Assembly (NCBI GenBank): GCA_015680685.1
Contig: MNCI01000164.1
Location: forward strand, 49,996 to 79,485
Source of the DNA: Gnetum montanum
Taxonomy: Eukaryota > Streptophyta > Gnetopsida > Gnetales > Gnetaceae
Length of the DNA stretch: 29,490 nt
Direction: 5' to 3'
The notes under the pieces are model-generated. The model did no database searches. It saw nothing but the letters and a program-made list of their open reading frames with translations, and was not told the DNA's origin. The translations under genes and the position numbers were made by a program. The stretch's first letter is position 1. Every line of letters begins with the position of its first letter. Below are positions 11,301-21,148 of the stretch, one piece after another.

Positions 11301-13149
11301 TGTAGAGGTGGGGAATGCAGATGAATGCCATGTGTCCACTTTGCATGGTGGGGGGAGAAACCATGCAACACTTTGCATGGAATTGCACTTATTCACAAAG
11401 AGTGTGGCAGGTTGCATGCATGCAACTATCAACTACATTGAATAGAGATTCACCAACCACTATCATCCTTTGGTAGTTGTGGTGGGCCTAAAACTAATTC
11501 TATACTAATTGGCTTGGGGATGTTACTTTGTTCAAGGGAGTGAGAATTACACTCATCGAGGTGGCCATTGCTAGATATCTGCATACACTGGCAGAAGGGG
11601 AGGAGGTGGGGGTGTGGGGTAGAGGCTTGCAAGATGCACAAGAATTCTTTTTGGGGAGGTGCCCAAGACGGTGAGTGGACAAGTCCCCAAGTTGGCCTTG
11701 CAACCTATCTGGTAGGATGCCAAGGTGCTAGTGGAATGATTTTTCGTCCACTCTGGAAATGCTTGGAAATTGTTGGGGATGCATTTTGAGTTCCTCTTCT
11801 TCCTTCGGAGGGGAATTGGGGTGAACTTGCCTCACTTTCTCTTGGGGGTGCTACCTCAGAGGAGGCAAGGGACACACTTGAGGTTAATTCTCATGCTCTA
11901 GAGAGTGGTGAGGGGTTTGGGGGGGTGTCAAGGGGTTCTAGGGCAACCTGGTGCTCTTGTGATGAGGGCAGTCTACAAGTGCAGATGGAGGTGGTATGTT
12001 CCACCATTAATGATGGACATTTCTACTAATGTGACTGAGTCCAAAGGGGAAGCTCTAGAGGGGAGCACAGACATGGGGGTGATTGGGGAAGTAGAGGCTA
12101 GGGAGTTGTTATGACCCCTGGGGAGACTGGAAGGACCCCAGGGAGGGGATGGAACTTTGCCGGTGTAGGGGAGGTCAGAGGAAGGGGGTAAGGGGGGCAG
12201 TTAGAAATGACAGGTCTGTGGACAAATATGGGCGAGGTGGAGCATGCTTTGGAGGAGGAGTGGATGGTCTGGGTGCAGAGATTACGGTGATAGGAGGAGG
12301 AGCTCCAACGGGAGCTAGAAGGATTGAGATGCAGGGAGGAGGAGTTCCAGTAGGAACTCAAGAGGCTAAGGGAAGCAACAAGGATAGACCGGATGCATTG
12401 GGATTTCACGAACATTGCTAGGCTACAACTGAAAGAGAAGCTATGACAACAAATCTAGGAAGAGCTTCAAGAGGAAGCCAGGCTCTAGGAGGAGCTTGAA
12501 AGGGAGGTGTAATGGTGGTGCTAGGAAAAGGAGTGAGAGGAGTGGAGATCCAAGCCCGCCTAGATCAAGTGCATGAGAATCACACATGCAAGTGGCTAGA
12601 GGAAGGGAAGTGCCCTTATGAGATTTTGAACATTAGGCATACCGTGTCGTTGGTTGCACTTTTGCAACATATCTGCCACAAGAGCCAAAAGCTTCACCTT
12701 GCTACGAAGGGGAGTGCTAAGGAGCATGCTTAGAAGAAAGAAAGCTTCAAAGAATTTCAGGAGGCCATGGCCTTTGTGGAGACTGAGAATTATTGGGCGG
12801 TGTTGGATGATTTCATGGCCAAGAGAGGACCTACTGTTGGTGCTTGATGCTCCCATTGCATCTTTAGGTGGTCTATTGTGGAGTTTTGTGTTGTCTGGAT
12901 TAGGTGTAGCTTCCTTTGAGGGGGTTTGACTTTGTGATTTTGTTGATTTATGGTAGTTTTTTTGGTTTTTTGTTATTGTCATGAGTCCTCGAAGGGGATT
13001 CTGGTGGATGAGGTGGGGGAGGTTGTTCCCCCTCCCAGTTTTGGGGGGAAGGAGAGATGCTCTCTCCCCTCTTTTTGATGTTCTATGATTGTACATATTC
13101 TATTTTATTTAATTTAAGCCCAAAGTCTTTTCAGAAGAAAAAAAAAAGC
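8396..13149 (+). mobile_element. LINE B, 5'-truncated copy (ORF2 only)
   Basis: A + strand LINE in the same SURF1 intron, in the same orientation as the gene. It begins just before the ORF2 start; unlike A and C, no ORF1 tail (LGLQxTLxEVY) precedes it. It runs through endonuclease, RT, zf-RVT and the C-terminal extension, and ends in CTTTTCAGAAG plus an A-run (to about 13149). Its 3' terminus differs from A and C (no CTCTCTCTC) and resembles LINE D (GTTGTACATA... and CCCAA...CTTTT). The left boundary is estimated; no target duplication was found. Confidence 0.88.
8441..12847 (+). pseudogene. LINE B ORF2 remnant with C-terminal extension
   Basis: It starts MRILSWNCKGQGTPFKR at 8441, the best preserved endonuclease start of the three copies. 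The endonuclease continues with LGNFNQHLHSWEK, QFTWCNQRKGQDRL and VVLDHRLLV (the SDH position). A linker WLRWLREGDRNTCFFFAAA lies near 9450-9510. The RT shows GRALGPDGW (about 9750), LKLDIMKVYNIVS, RQGDPLSPYLFILVMDA after a 1-base insertion (about 10315-10365), and YVHD at 10444-10455 in place of YxDD. The zf-RVT (11222-11400) reads RGRLPKKIKYFIWL and CPLCMVGGETMQHF. After an in-frame deletion comes FYTNWLGDVTLFKGVRITL (about 11500), then HSGNAWKLLGMHFEFL...VNLPHF, a coiled coil (about 12250-12540) and RLDQVHENHTCKWLEEGKC. It ends FQEAMAFVETENYWAVLDDF before the TGA at 12845-12847. Confidence 0.9.
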
Positions 13150-14954
13150 TACCCTTGGGCTTGTAGCACAAGGAAAAAAATTTTACCAATGAGTTATCAA
13201 TAATTCAGCTTTTTTAAATAAATGTCAAGCTTTGAAGACTAATGACTATGACTTCTTATTGCTATTTCCCATCTATAGTCATTAAAGTTATAATTACCTT
13301 TACAGTAAAACTATAACAAACAATTTAACAACCTTGTGAATGCATTGGTTGTTACTGATTAATGATTAAACTCTATAAGTTGCATTTGCAAATATCCTAT
13401 GAAGTTTTCGATCAATGATCCTTATGCCACTGGTCAATAAGTGCTTGGTGGAGTGGATACCTATACAATCCATGATCTCGGAGATTAACAAAATAGACTT
13501 GATATTTGATAGATGATCAGAACCAATGTATGCAATGAGTTATGAAAATGAAAGAAAAAGGTTCTTGCTCTTCATTTTCCATTTGTCTAGGGGAGTAGTG
13601 GTGAGAACCCATAGGCACATGTGGTCTCTCAAGGCTTTCATGTTCAACTCCTTAAAGTTCTTTCACACTTTTTGCAAACCTAGGTCTTCTCATGCACTTC
13701 CAATTTGTGGTACTATCTCAATTATATGAAAATCCATAAGCTGCTGTAGTTTAAATTTAAAACAACATGGAAAGGCCCAATTCTCTTGTGTAGCATTATG
13801 GTTGTTTGTAAGTTGTTTGACATGAATGTTATTTCTCAATTGTTTCATATTACACAATTAAATGCATACACTTTTCACATGCCTTTATTTATGTTGCAAA
13901 GATATTTCCCTGAATTTTCAGCAACATGATTAAATTAAAAAAGTATTTGTTAGTTAAAACTTAAAACTGTGTAAACAATAAATTCTCTACTCAAAGTACA
14001 AAGTACAAAGAAGTGGTAGGAACATTGTGGATCCACAAATCTTAGTCACACGAATCTTTCTTGCTTGTCATGTCCTTATTACTAAGTTTAGTTAGAGAAC
14101 ATCTCCCCAGCATGCCAAACTGTTCAAGAAGTTCTCTTATTGAATAGCAGTTTGTAATATCATTATGTGTATTTACTATATAGAACTATAGCGTGGAATT
14201 TTTCCTGCATCCTACTAGTTTTGTTGGGTATAAAAGACATAGTATCATCTTTACTTTTCACATGTTTTTGCTAATCTATAGGGTTGGCATATCTTTTACT
14301 ATACCTAGTAGTGTGGCCCTGTTATTCCTAGTATTGTTCATCACACCTTGTTTCTTTATTAGTGTACTTTTTTTAAGCATATTATGGTCTACTTTTAAAT
14401 ATTTAGGACTTAAATTTTCACTTTCCTTTGAAAACATATTACCACTTTTTCTTACTGTAGTTTTGCTAACAAATTAGAATATTTTGACCCAAGATAACCA
14501 ATGATGTATTAAAGGTAGAAATATATTTTGATTCTTGATTTCCTAACAAAATTCTGGTCATAAGTTATGATGTAATTTTCAAAAATGCATGCACCAAACT
14601 AGAACCTTGCTACCATAAGCAAAACCATTGTTATTGAAGCTACGATCAATCTAAAACCAACCCATGACCCATGCATTGAATACAATAAACTAAAGAATTA
14701 TTTTTGTGGTTGCTACACAACCTTTAAAGAAAAGGCCCATAAATGATTATATTTTTCAAGGAAATTGAGTTTTTAAAATGTTTTTTAAATCTTAAGTTCA
14801 TCATTTGTATGATGTTTACTTTGAATTTGTGGACTACTATAAAAGCAAGTAGATTAACCATAGCATATTGTTATATATCCCTTTCAAATTATTGGAAGCA
14901 AATTTCCCGATAAATTTACTTTCTTCATCTGATTATAAAGCAGTTCTTTGTTAA
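13150..14954 (+). other. SURF1 intron sequence, no gene seen
   Basis: AT-rich intron sequence (about 1.8 kb) between LINE B and the NRGWVP exon. Short open frames here have no recognisable protein features and low-complexity composition. It ends with a T-rich stretch and TTTGTTAA where the splice acceptor should be. Confidence 0.6.
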
Positions 14955-15129
14955 TGTGCATCTTCAAGTGTTAGTTTATCATGGATGGGTTCCACGTTGT
15001 TGGTGTGATAAATATTTGGATAGTTCATCTAAGAAGACTTTATATCAGTAGATGCTAACTTTGAAAAATGCAAAACCAGAAAATAGTTATGTATGGAATT
15101 TTTGGTCAAAAAAACTTGCCATTTCAAAG
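14955..15129 (+). pseudogene. SURF1: SURF1-like exon: NRGWVP region, acceptor lost
   Basis: The translation reads VHLQVLVYHGWVPRCWCDK, matching SURF1 VQSPVLVNRGWVPRSWRDK, then after a stop WNFWSKKLAISK, matching the plant-specific WWKFWSKTPVITK. The conserved Asn-Arg of NRGW is Tyr-His, and two residues have become Cys. An in-frame TAG sits near 15050 (TATCAG/TAG). The expected acceptor is TTGTTAA just before 14955; AG would be needed, so a G-to-A change probably destroyed it. The donor is AAG/GTTATA at 15130. Confidence 0.85.
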
Positions 15130-15370
15130 GTTATAATATTTAACAATTTGCTATCGTTAATACTCTTATGCATTCATTCTTACATTTAATATCTTATATG
15201 AAGATAGCGTCTAGGTATAAAAGCTAAAATGCATTAATTGATAAAGAGCATCTAGCTATATAAATTAATTATTGGCTTCTCAAAAACATTCTATAGTGGC
15301 CATTTCTTGGTTAATTTAATATTTTTGGTGATATCTTTTTATGAAACTGATTCCACTTTTGAAACTAGAG

Positions 15371-15603
15371 AAGTTGTTGGAGTAATATATGGAAGTGAAA
15401 ATCTCATTATACTTATGTTGGCATAGGTGCCATGGCCCAGGAAGCTAAAGTATGTAAGAATACATTATATATTAAAGAAATTGGAATAGAGCATGGTGCA
15501 AGAAACCCATATTCTGTTCCAAAAGATGTGAAAGCTTTCATTCAGTACTTTGTCATGCCACTTGATCATCTAAATTATGCATTGACTTGGTATACTTTCT
15601 TTG
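15371..15603 (+). pseudogene. SURF1: SURF1-like exon: VEVVGVIRG to TWY region
   Basis: The block opens EVVGVIYGSEN, fitting SURF1 VEVVGVIRGxExPSIFVP. At about 15424 a TAG and a deletion remove the TGQWFYVDVP stretch and shift the frame. The match resumes as AMAQEAKVCKNTLYIKEIG, then EHGARNPYSVPKDVKAFIQY and MPLDHLNYALTWYT, very close to plant SURF1. The apparent donor is TTTG/GTAAAT at 15604; its phase does not fit the next exon cleanly. The exact 5' edge (about 15364-15371) is uncertain because the phase with the previous exon is unclear. Confidence 0.92.
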
Positions 15604-16539
15604 GTAAATTCTCTTGTATTCAATTTATATATTCCCCTCTCAATACATTTTTAATGATGCATGAGATATGACATGTATGGTTCATTGCATGTTTATGATT
15701 TCTTTTCTACTGTAAATTACCTTAAGATATGTATTACATCATCTTAGTCTGAACACCAAGCAGGAAAATTTTCGTAATTGAAATTTTAATAAGTCCTAGG
15801 TTAATCATGTTACTGCAGGCCAAACTAAGTAAAGAAAAACAGTGGTAGTAATGAGTTATGCATGAAATATAAATAATATTGGAAAATAAAATATTATTTT
15901 TAATACGATTATATCCATTAAATATAAAATTAAAACTAATATGCTATATCATGGTTTGATGTTTTCCTGATATCATTCATTAATTTTGATATTATCCTCT
16001 ACAATATGTTAGCTTCTATTGTTTGATTTGTTATTGTTTTGTTTATAGGCATCATTCATCCTCATTATCCTCATGTACTTATGAGTTCCCTTTTTTCATT
16101 ATTGTCAAACCAAGGCCATGCTTTGTGAAAAGTGGAGTTGTCAATCTGAGTTAAAAGTTTAAGAATATGTTAACTACTTGTTAATCTTTATTTTCATCTA
16201 TCCCCCCATTAATTTCCCCCACTTTGTATAGTGTTGATATCTCTAAGGCATCAGTATAATGGTTCCTCCATCATAGCGTAAACTCACAGTTGATTGGACA
16301 ATGAATGAGTGGAATTACAATGTAATCAATTTAGATTTGCTAATTTTGAAATCATATTGATGTATATAGTCATGATTATTGTTTGTTTGTTTTTCTAAAC
16401 AAATGTACATCCCCACATCTATAGGGTTTGGGTCACCAAAAAGATAATTCCATTTGTAGAAGAATAAACAGAACAACATATAAACTACCATCCACATTCC
16501 TCTTGTACAAATATAACTACATAGGATTGTTCTTGCTAT
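15604..16539 (+). other. Start of last SURF1 intron
   Basis: AT-rich intron sequence with no coding signal I can defend. The right part, from about 16320, may be the 3' end of minus-strand LINE E, but no poly(T) tail was found to mark its terminus. Confidence 0.5.
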
Positions 16540-17700
16540 AATTCATTGGAAATGTTGCAGCATTCCTCCAAAGAGCCAAAGTAGCAAGGCCACTGATGTT
16601 GAGCTCTATGATCTTAGTTGAAAAAATCTAAACTTTCGTTCCTACCATACCACAAACCAAATAAACTGTGGGAGTGTTCTCCACACCTTCTTTACTCTCT
16701 TGTATAATAATGTTGTTGCCAAGCCAATAAAAAAATCATTAATAGAATTAGCTGCAGGTGGTGACCTACGAGCACTATCTAAACTCATTCCAAATTTCTT
16801 GAATAAATTGACAATTTATAAAGGATGAATAGCACTTTATGTTATTGAAGAACACAAGACTCAACTTAGATCCTCCATAATGTTTATTTGTGCAAGATAT
16901 TGACTAGTTGGTAATGTTTGAGGAAGTATCTTACTAGTGGAGAGATGAATGCAAGAAGTGAAAATGGGATTATTGATGTTCACTAGATCTTGCTATGTTT
17001 TCATGGGGTGTAAAGTGGTATAAGCATTATTTGTGGAGTATTTTGATTTACCACATCAGTTCAATTGCTAATTGTGCAAAGAAACATGTTGAGGAAATCA
17101 ATATCTTATATATTGGTGCCCTTTCCAAATTGGGGAATGAATAGTAATATTAGGAGCATTAACAATGTGAAAACTACCATACAAGTACTTTGTTTTTATC
17201 ACCCAATTCTACTATCTATTTGAGATAAAAAGTTGCCAAGAAATCTTCCTGAACAAACCATAATTAATGCCTTGTATATGCCTAACATTCCATCCTTTAC
17301 AAGACCATAGTTTGTATATTATATTCCAATTTAAACCATGAAGTGCTTTCTTTAAATGGTTAGACCACAAATAAGTTCTTTAATTTTTCCCTATTTTAGA
17401 GGTTATTCTTTTAAGACAATAGCAATAAAGGTAATAAAAAGGCAAAGTTTGAAGAGATCTCACCAATCATAGTTTACCAACATGCGATAACAATTTAGCC
17501 ATACACCTAGTAACCCTATTATAAATCCTCTGAAAAAGTGGGTACTTACAAAGATAGGAAGCCCCAAATAGAGAGCAAGTAATGAGTCTACTTAACATCC
17601 CAATAAATTCTACAAAATTTTTTGATGAACTCCAAAATTGAACACACAACTTGAATTTAAATTGATTCTTAAACTAGAGGGATTTGAAAATTTCAGTAGT
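16540..17700 (-). mobile_element. LINE E fragment: C-terminal RT and zf-RVT region, different family
   Basis: On the minus strand, and across several frames, typical plant LINE ORF2 signatures appear in order. They are LYLGLPIF (about 17550-17575), RCMAKLLSHVGKL, then YLWSNHLKKALHGLNW, GLFRKISWQLF, IWKGHQYI, and finally VWRTLPQFIWFVVW (about 16640-16690). These match the region from the RT thumb (YLGxPL...WKxxxLSxAGK) through the HLVNW, LLAKxxWR and IWKG motifs to the zf-RVT end. It lacks the C-terminal extension of A, B and C, is AT-rich and looks older. Neither end, tail nor target duplication is clear. Confidence 0.75.
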
Positions 17701-17916
17701 GTTGTATGTAAGTTTGTGATATTGATTATTGTTTGTTGCATCTTCCATATGACAAGTTCAATTCTAGTGGCTTATATTATGACCCTATGGATCCTTAGGG
17801 TCTACACATAGACTTTATAAAACAACTAAGCTTTAGTTTCTATTGAATTGGTCTTGTTTTAACTCCACAAATTGTGGAACAACTAAAATAATTGAAAAGA
17901 AAACCACCAATTGTAT

Positions 17917-18379
17917 AATGCAAATATAAGTCTGAGGCAGTGAGATGGTGGATGGAGGAGGGGTTTTCTCATTCTAGGAGGCTATGAATTTTGTGGTGAC
18001 TAGGCAGCAACATGATATCCTCGACCGGGTGCTTGCTAGAGTGCTTTCCACCTATTGTTGTGCTAGCCTACCCCACCATGCTTGAGGCGTTTTGGGTTTG
18101 GGTGGTGTACTGTTTGTTGGATGGGCTCTGATGCTCTCTTGGTTGGTGTTGTTGTTAGGTTTTGTGTAGTTTCTTTGGGTTGGGGTGCTTGGGTGTGTGG
18201 GCTTCTTGGTTTGGGTAATCCATCTATCACTTTTTTGGGTTACTGAGGTATTGGGTTTTGGTGGGTTGGGGTTCTTTACCCCTTGGGGAGCTACCTCCTT
18301 TAGTTTTTTTGGTTTAAGGTCTTAGTTGTACATACATTTTTCTTTAATACAATTTTACCCAACCTTTTAGAATGCAAAT
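17917..18379. repeat. 9-bp target site duplication flanking LINE D
   Basis: AATGCAAAT occurs at 17917-17925 and again at 18371-18379, immediately outside the LINE D 3' fragment. A perfect 9-bp direct repeat at the exact ends is what target-primed reverse transcription leaves. It fixes the insertion as 17926-18370. Confidence 0.75.
17926..18370 (+). mobile_element. LINE D, 3' stub of the LINE B subfamily
   Basis: About 445 bp. One frame at the left reads EAMNFVVTRQQHDILDRVLA, homologous to the very C-terminus of LINE B ORF2 (EAMAFVETENYWAVLDDFMA). The rest is 3' UTR ending in GTTGTACATA and CCCAACCTTTTAG, like the LINE B end. It has no real poly(A) tail. It is therefore a strongly 5'-truncated insertion in the last SURF1 intron, in the same orientation as the gene. 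Confidence 0.8.
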
Positions 18380-19486
18380 TACAAATCCAATCAATAAGAT
18401 TTGGCTTGTTGTAAAGACTTGTGACTTGTATTGTACTGATTGTAGGGTTAATCCGTATTGGTTATATTGAGATATGCAAGAACTATTTAACACTAGGCGC
18501 TAAAATTGAAATTTGTCTAGTAAATTCATAGCGGCTCATGGTTTCCATGTGGGCATAGTAAAATACTTCACTTTAAGGTTTAGATTCTCTTGATGTAATT
18601 TTTAAACTTTTACATCATATTTAGGCCCAATGCTTGTCCCACCAAGTGGGGTCGTAGGATAGTGGGTAGATGAGTGGAAGTTTAACCTCTTCTAAAGTGG
18701 CTATGGCTTGGCTCACACCTAGTTGTTACTACCTAATAGAAGAACACCTCAATGTGAATTTTTAGTAAAGTTAATTATGTCTTGTTTGGACTGATCTAAG
18801 TGCATGATGTCTTTGTTTTAAGTGGGTGTTGTTGGAACTGAAAGGAGGCTATATATGCCGAGGATATGCAGCCACCATAATATTTTGGTAGAACTTACCA
18901 TATACCCTCAAGACATTCAACCAGCATTGTAGTACGTTGGTAGAAATTACCAAATGTTAAACATCAACTTGTTACCTCTAAAGCACAGGAGGTCTTTATT
19001 TGAAGTCACCCTTACATTATTTAACTCTTAATCATTACTAGAAATATGTGATTGTGAGTCATGATTTCGTTCTTAAACTGTAAGGTACTCATATTCTATA
19101 TTCAAATTGGAATGACTTGTAATTTGTTAATTCATTTATAATATAGATAGATAGTTGTTTACATTCCATTGAGTATATTGCTTTCATATTTATAGCATAA
19201 GATTTCAAATCTACTCTCATACAAAGCACAGGTGAATAATAGATTGTCAGGAAGAAGTAATTTTTGTATAATTATAATTTTCCATTAGGGGAATACCAAA
19301 ACAATAGGTAGTTTGCAGAAACAAGGTGTTTAAAGTGCTCTAAGCTTTTTTAATATGCATCTCTTGCATTATTTATTTCTTTTGAAAATCGATTCAAAAG
19401 CACTTATTGCCTATGAACCTAGCTTGATATATCTAAAAATCATTTACCCTCTTGTCTAAAATCTAACTGTGTGGTTTTATAACAAG
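18380..19486 (+). other. SURF1 intron sequence, no gene seen
   Basis: AT-rich sequence between LINE D and the last SURF1 exon. I see no open frame with family features, no RNA gene and no clear repeat structure. It ends at ATAACAAG, the presumed acceptor. Confidence 0.55.
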
Positions 19487-19540
19487 CATTCCCTCTCTGC
19501 TGCAATAACATTTATGGCATCAAAGAGATTGAAGAAATAG
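19487..19540 (+). pseudogene. SURF1: SURF1-like last exon with stop codon
   Basis: Reads SLSAAITFMASKRLKK and then TAG (19538-19540), nearly identical to the plant SURF1 C-terminus SLSAAVTFMAYKRLKxK, the second transmembrane helix and the matrix-side basic tail. The acceptor would be CAAG at 19483-19486. The stop position agrees with the usual protein end. This is the block that fixes the 3' boundary of the gene. Confidence 0.87.
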
Positions 19541-19876
19541 TCATTACTATCAATTTCTTCTCTATTTTAAGGACTGTATGCTCACTGAATTACAGTTACT
19601 ATCAGTTGCAATGTTGCAGGCAAATGAGGCTTGATGCATTTTCTCGATGTTATAGTAAATTGAAAAGAGTTGGTTCCTTGGGTTGCAGAGATCTGCATGC
19701 TGATAATTGCTGGTGAGGAACCAGATTTTTGTCTTTTCTTTCATTAAGATGGTGTGTATTTTCCAAGTTTTAATTCCATTTTTGATATTTAGTTTATAAA
19801 GCCAAGTGAAAATGATGATACAACATCTAGGTAGATGTAATAGTACAAATGAACTCTTTATTAACAAGGAAATTAA
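19541..19876 (+). other. Probable SURF1 3' UTR and flank
   Basis: AT-rich sequence between the SURF1 stop and LINE C, with no coding signal. It would be the 3' UTR of SURF1. No single polyadenylation signal stands out. At its right edge AAGGAAATTAA (19866-19876) may be one half of the LINE C target duplication. Confidence 0.45.
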
Positions 19877-20045
19877 GGTCTTTGCTCTGCTAGGTGAGAG
19901 GGGTTAGGATGGGTGGGAATAGGAATGTTGCAAATGGTACGAGGGGTGTAGTACGGGAGACTTCACTGAACGAGGCATAGGGGACTGGCCCAGAGGGGTG
20001 TGCAATGGGGGGATTAGGTTTTGTGTATGGGGATGTTGAGAAGTG

Positions 20046-21148
20046 TTCCCATTTGGATAGCATAATGTGATTATGCGTTACTAGCCCTTCGATGGAGGGG
20101 GTGTGGACTATGGAACGTAGCCTGATAGGGCGTTTCGTGTCCTTTGGAGCCCAACCTAAGATGGACCTTGTCCAAAGATGGATGAAGGACGTTTGAGGGA
20201 TGGGAGTGGTGGAAGTGCAGAGTCTGTTGGATGACCTACAGCTGTTCATTTTCAAGAAGGTGGAGGAGCAAGATACAGTCCTCCAGGGTGGGCTGTGGTT
20301 TTACAGTGCCAAAGCGCTAGTGCTTATGCACTAGTGGCCAGGGGTGCATTGAGAGGTAGACTTGTTCTCATGTGTGCCAAATTTGGGTGCGCACCTTTGG
20401 GATCCCATGGGAGATGTGGAGCTTGGACTTTCTTAGGCATATTGCGGGGTTTTTTGGGGATTTTATCACCTTCGACATGGTGACGCAAGCGATGGAGTAG
20501 ATGGTCTTTGCCCGATTCTACATGTGGTGGGCCTTATCCCCAAAGGACTTGGTCAAGGAGATTATGCTTGAGCTCCCTAGAGGCAAGGAATAGCTTCAAT
20601 TGAAATTTGAAAATCTAGAGACCAAGCAATTGGTGGAGAAAGTGTCATTGGCTTGGGGGTGTTCCCTTTGCAGGAAAAACGGCCACCATGAGATTAACTG
20701 TAGGTTTCGGGGTGTGGGGGCATGATAGGCTAAAGATGTGGTGCGTGGGGTAGGGATGGGGCTACGGGGCAAGGCCTAGGTGGTTGTGAGGCGAAGGGGA
20801 TAGGTACAGGTGTCACTCTTTGCCCCTCGTGGCCCCCTGCCATGGCTAGAGGGGGCATGTAGCCCACCTCCTGCTACCCTGCCCTCAGTCATGTTGACTG
20901 TGCCAAGGATTGAGCTTCCTCTGCTAGGTGATTGGGTTAATGTTGTTATGGGGAGTTCTAAGAGGTCCAAGGAGGCCTGTCCATCATTAGAATATTTCAA
21001 TAGCTTTCTGGTGTCATTGGTAGGGGGTCGGCCAAGTCACCCTTCCAAGCTTTTGTCGCAAGATAAGCAGACGAAGAGGAGTATTGATTTGGGTTTACAA
21101 AAAACCTTGTGGGAGGTCTACTAGTGATGCTCTATTGGTCATGCATGA
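20046..21148 (+). pseudogene. LINE C ORF1 remnant with intact CCHC knuckle
   Basis: Homology to LINE A ORF1 begins near 20046; the start codon is not recognisable. A DUF4283-like region lies at about 20190-20580 (VEVQSLLDDLQLFIF, then MVFARFYMWWALSPKDLVKE). The zinc knuckle at 20660-20701 reads CSLCRKNGHHEINC, a complete CX2CX4HX4C motif, in contrast to the damaged one in LINE A. The conserved tail has PLLGDWVNVVMGSS and SIDLGLQKTLWEVY (to 21121), then a TAG where A has CAA. The ancestral end is TGA at 21146-21148, overlapping the ORF2 ATG as ATGA. A retroviral-type gag is excluded by the LINE ORF2 that follows. Confidence 0.82.

Larger units (their letters stand above)
757..19540 (+). pseudogene. 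SURF1: SURF1-like gene, decayed, split by giant introns
   Basis: SURF1 is an inner mitochondrial membrane protein that helps assemble cytochrome c oxidase (heme a delivery to COX1). Five blocks in collinear order match plant SURF1: the N-terminal membrane segment, the LEFRRV/ITPL region, the NRGWVP region, the PVPKD...DHLNY...TWY region and the C-terminal SAAVTFMA membrane segment with a stop. Introns of about 13.7 kb and 3.9 kb hold LINEs A, B, E and D. Lesions include a 1-base deletion near 852, a missing block between 862 and 1104, a lost AG before 14955, an in-frame TAG near 15050 and a deletion near 15427. The intact introns and order show that it is not a processed copy. A diverged but expressed gene with different splicing is less likely, though not excluded. 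Confidence 0.88.

Noticed and set aside
12149-12421. Gly-rich open frame in the LINE B coiled-coil region
   Set aside because: Shadow frame of the Glu/Arg-rich coiled coil; the homologous region in A and C is conserved in the other frame.
14193-14477. Hydrophobic open frame of 94 codons (membrane protein candidate)
   Set aside because: Phe/Ile/Leu-rich translation of T-rich intron DNA, no homology and no codon-level structure.
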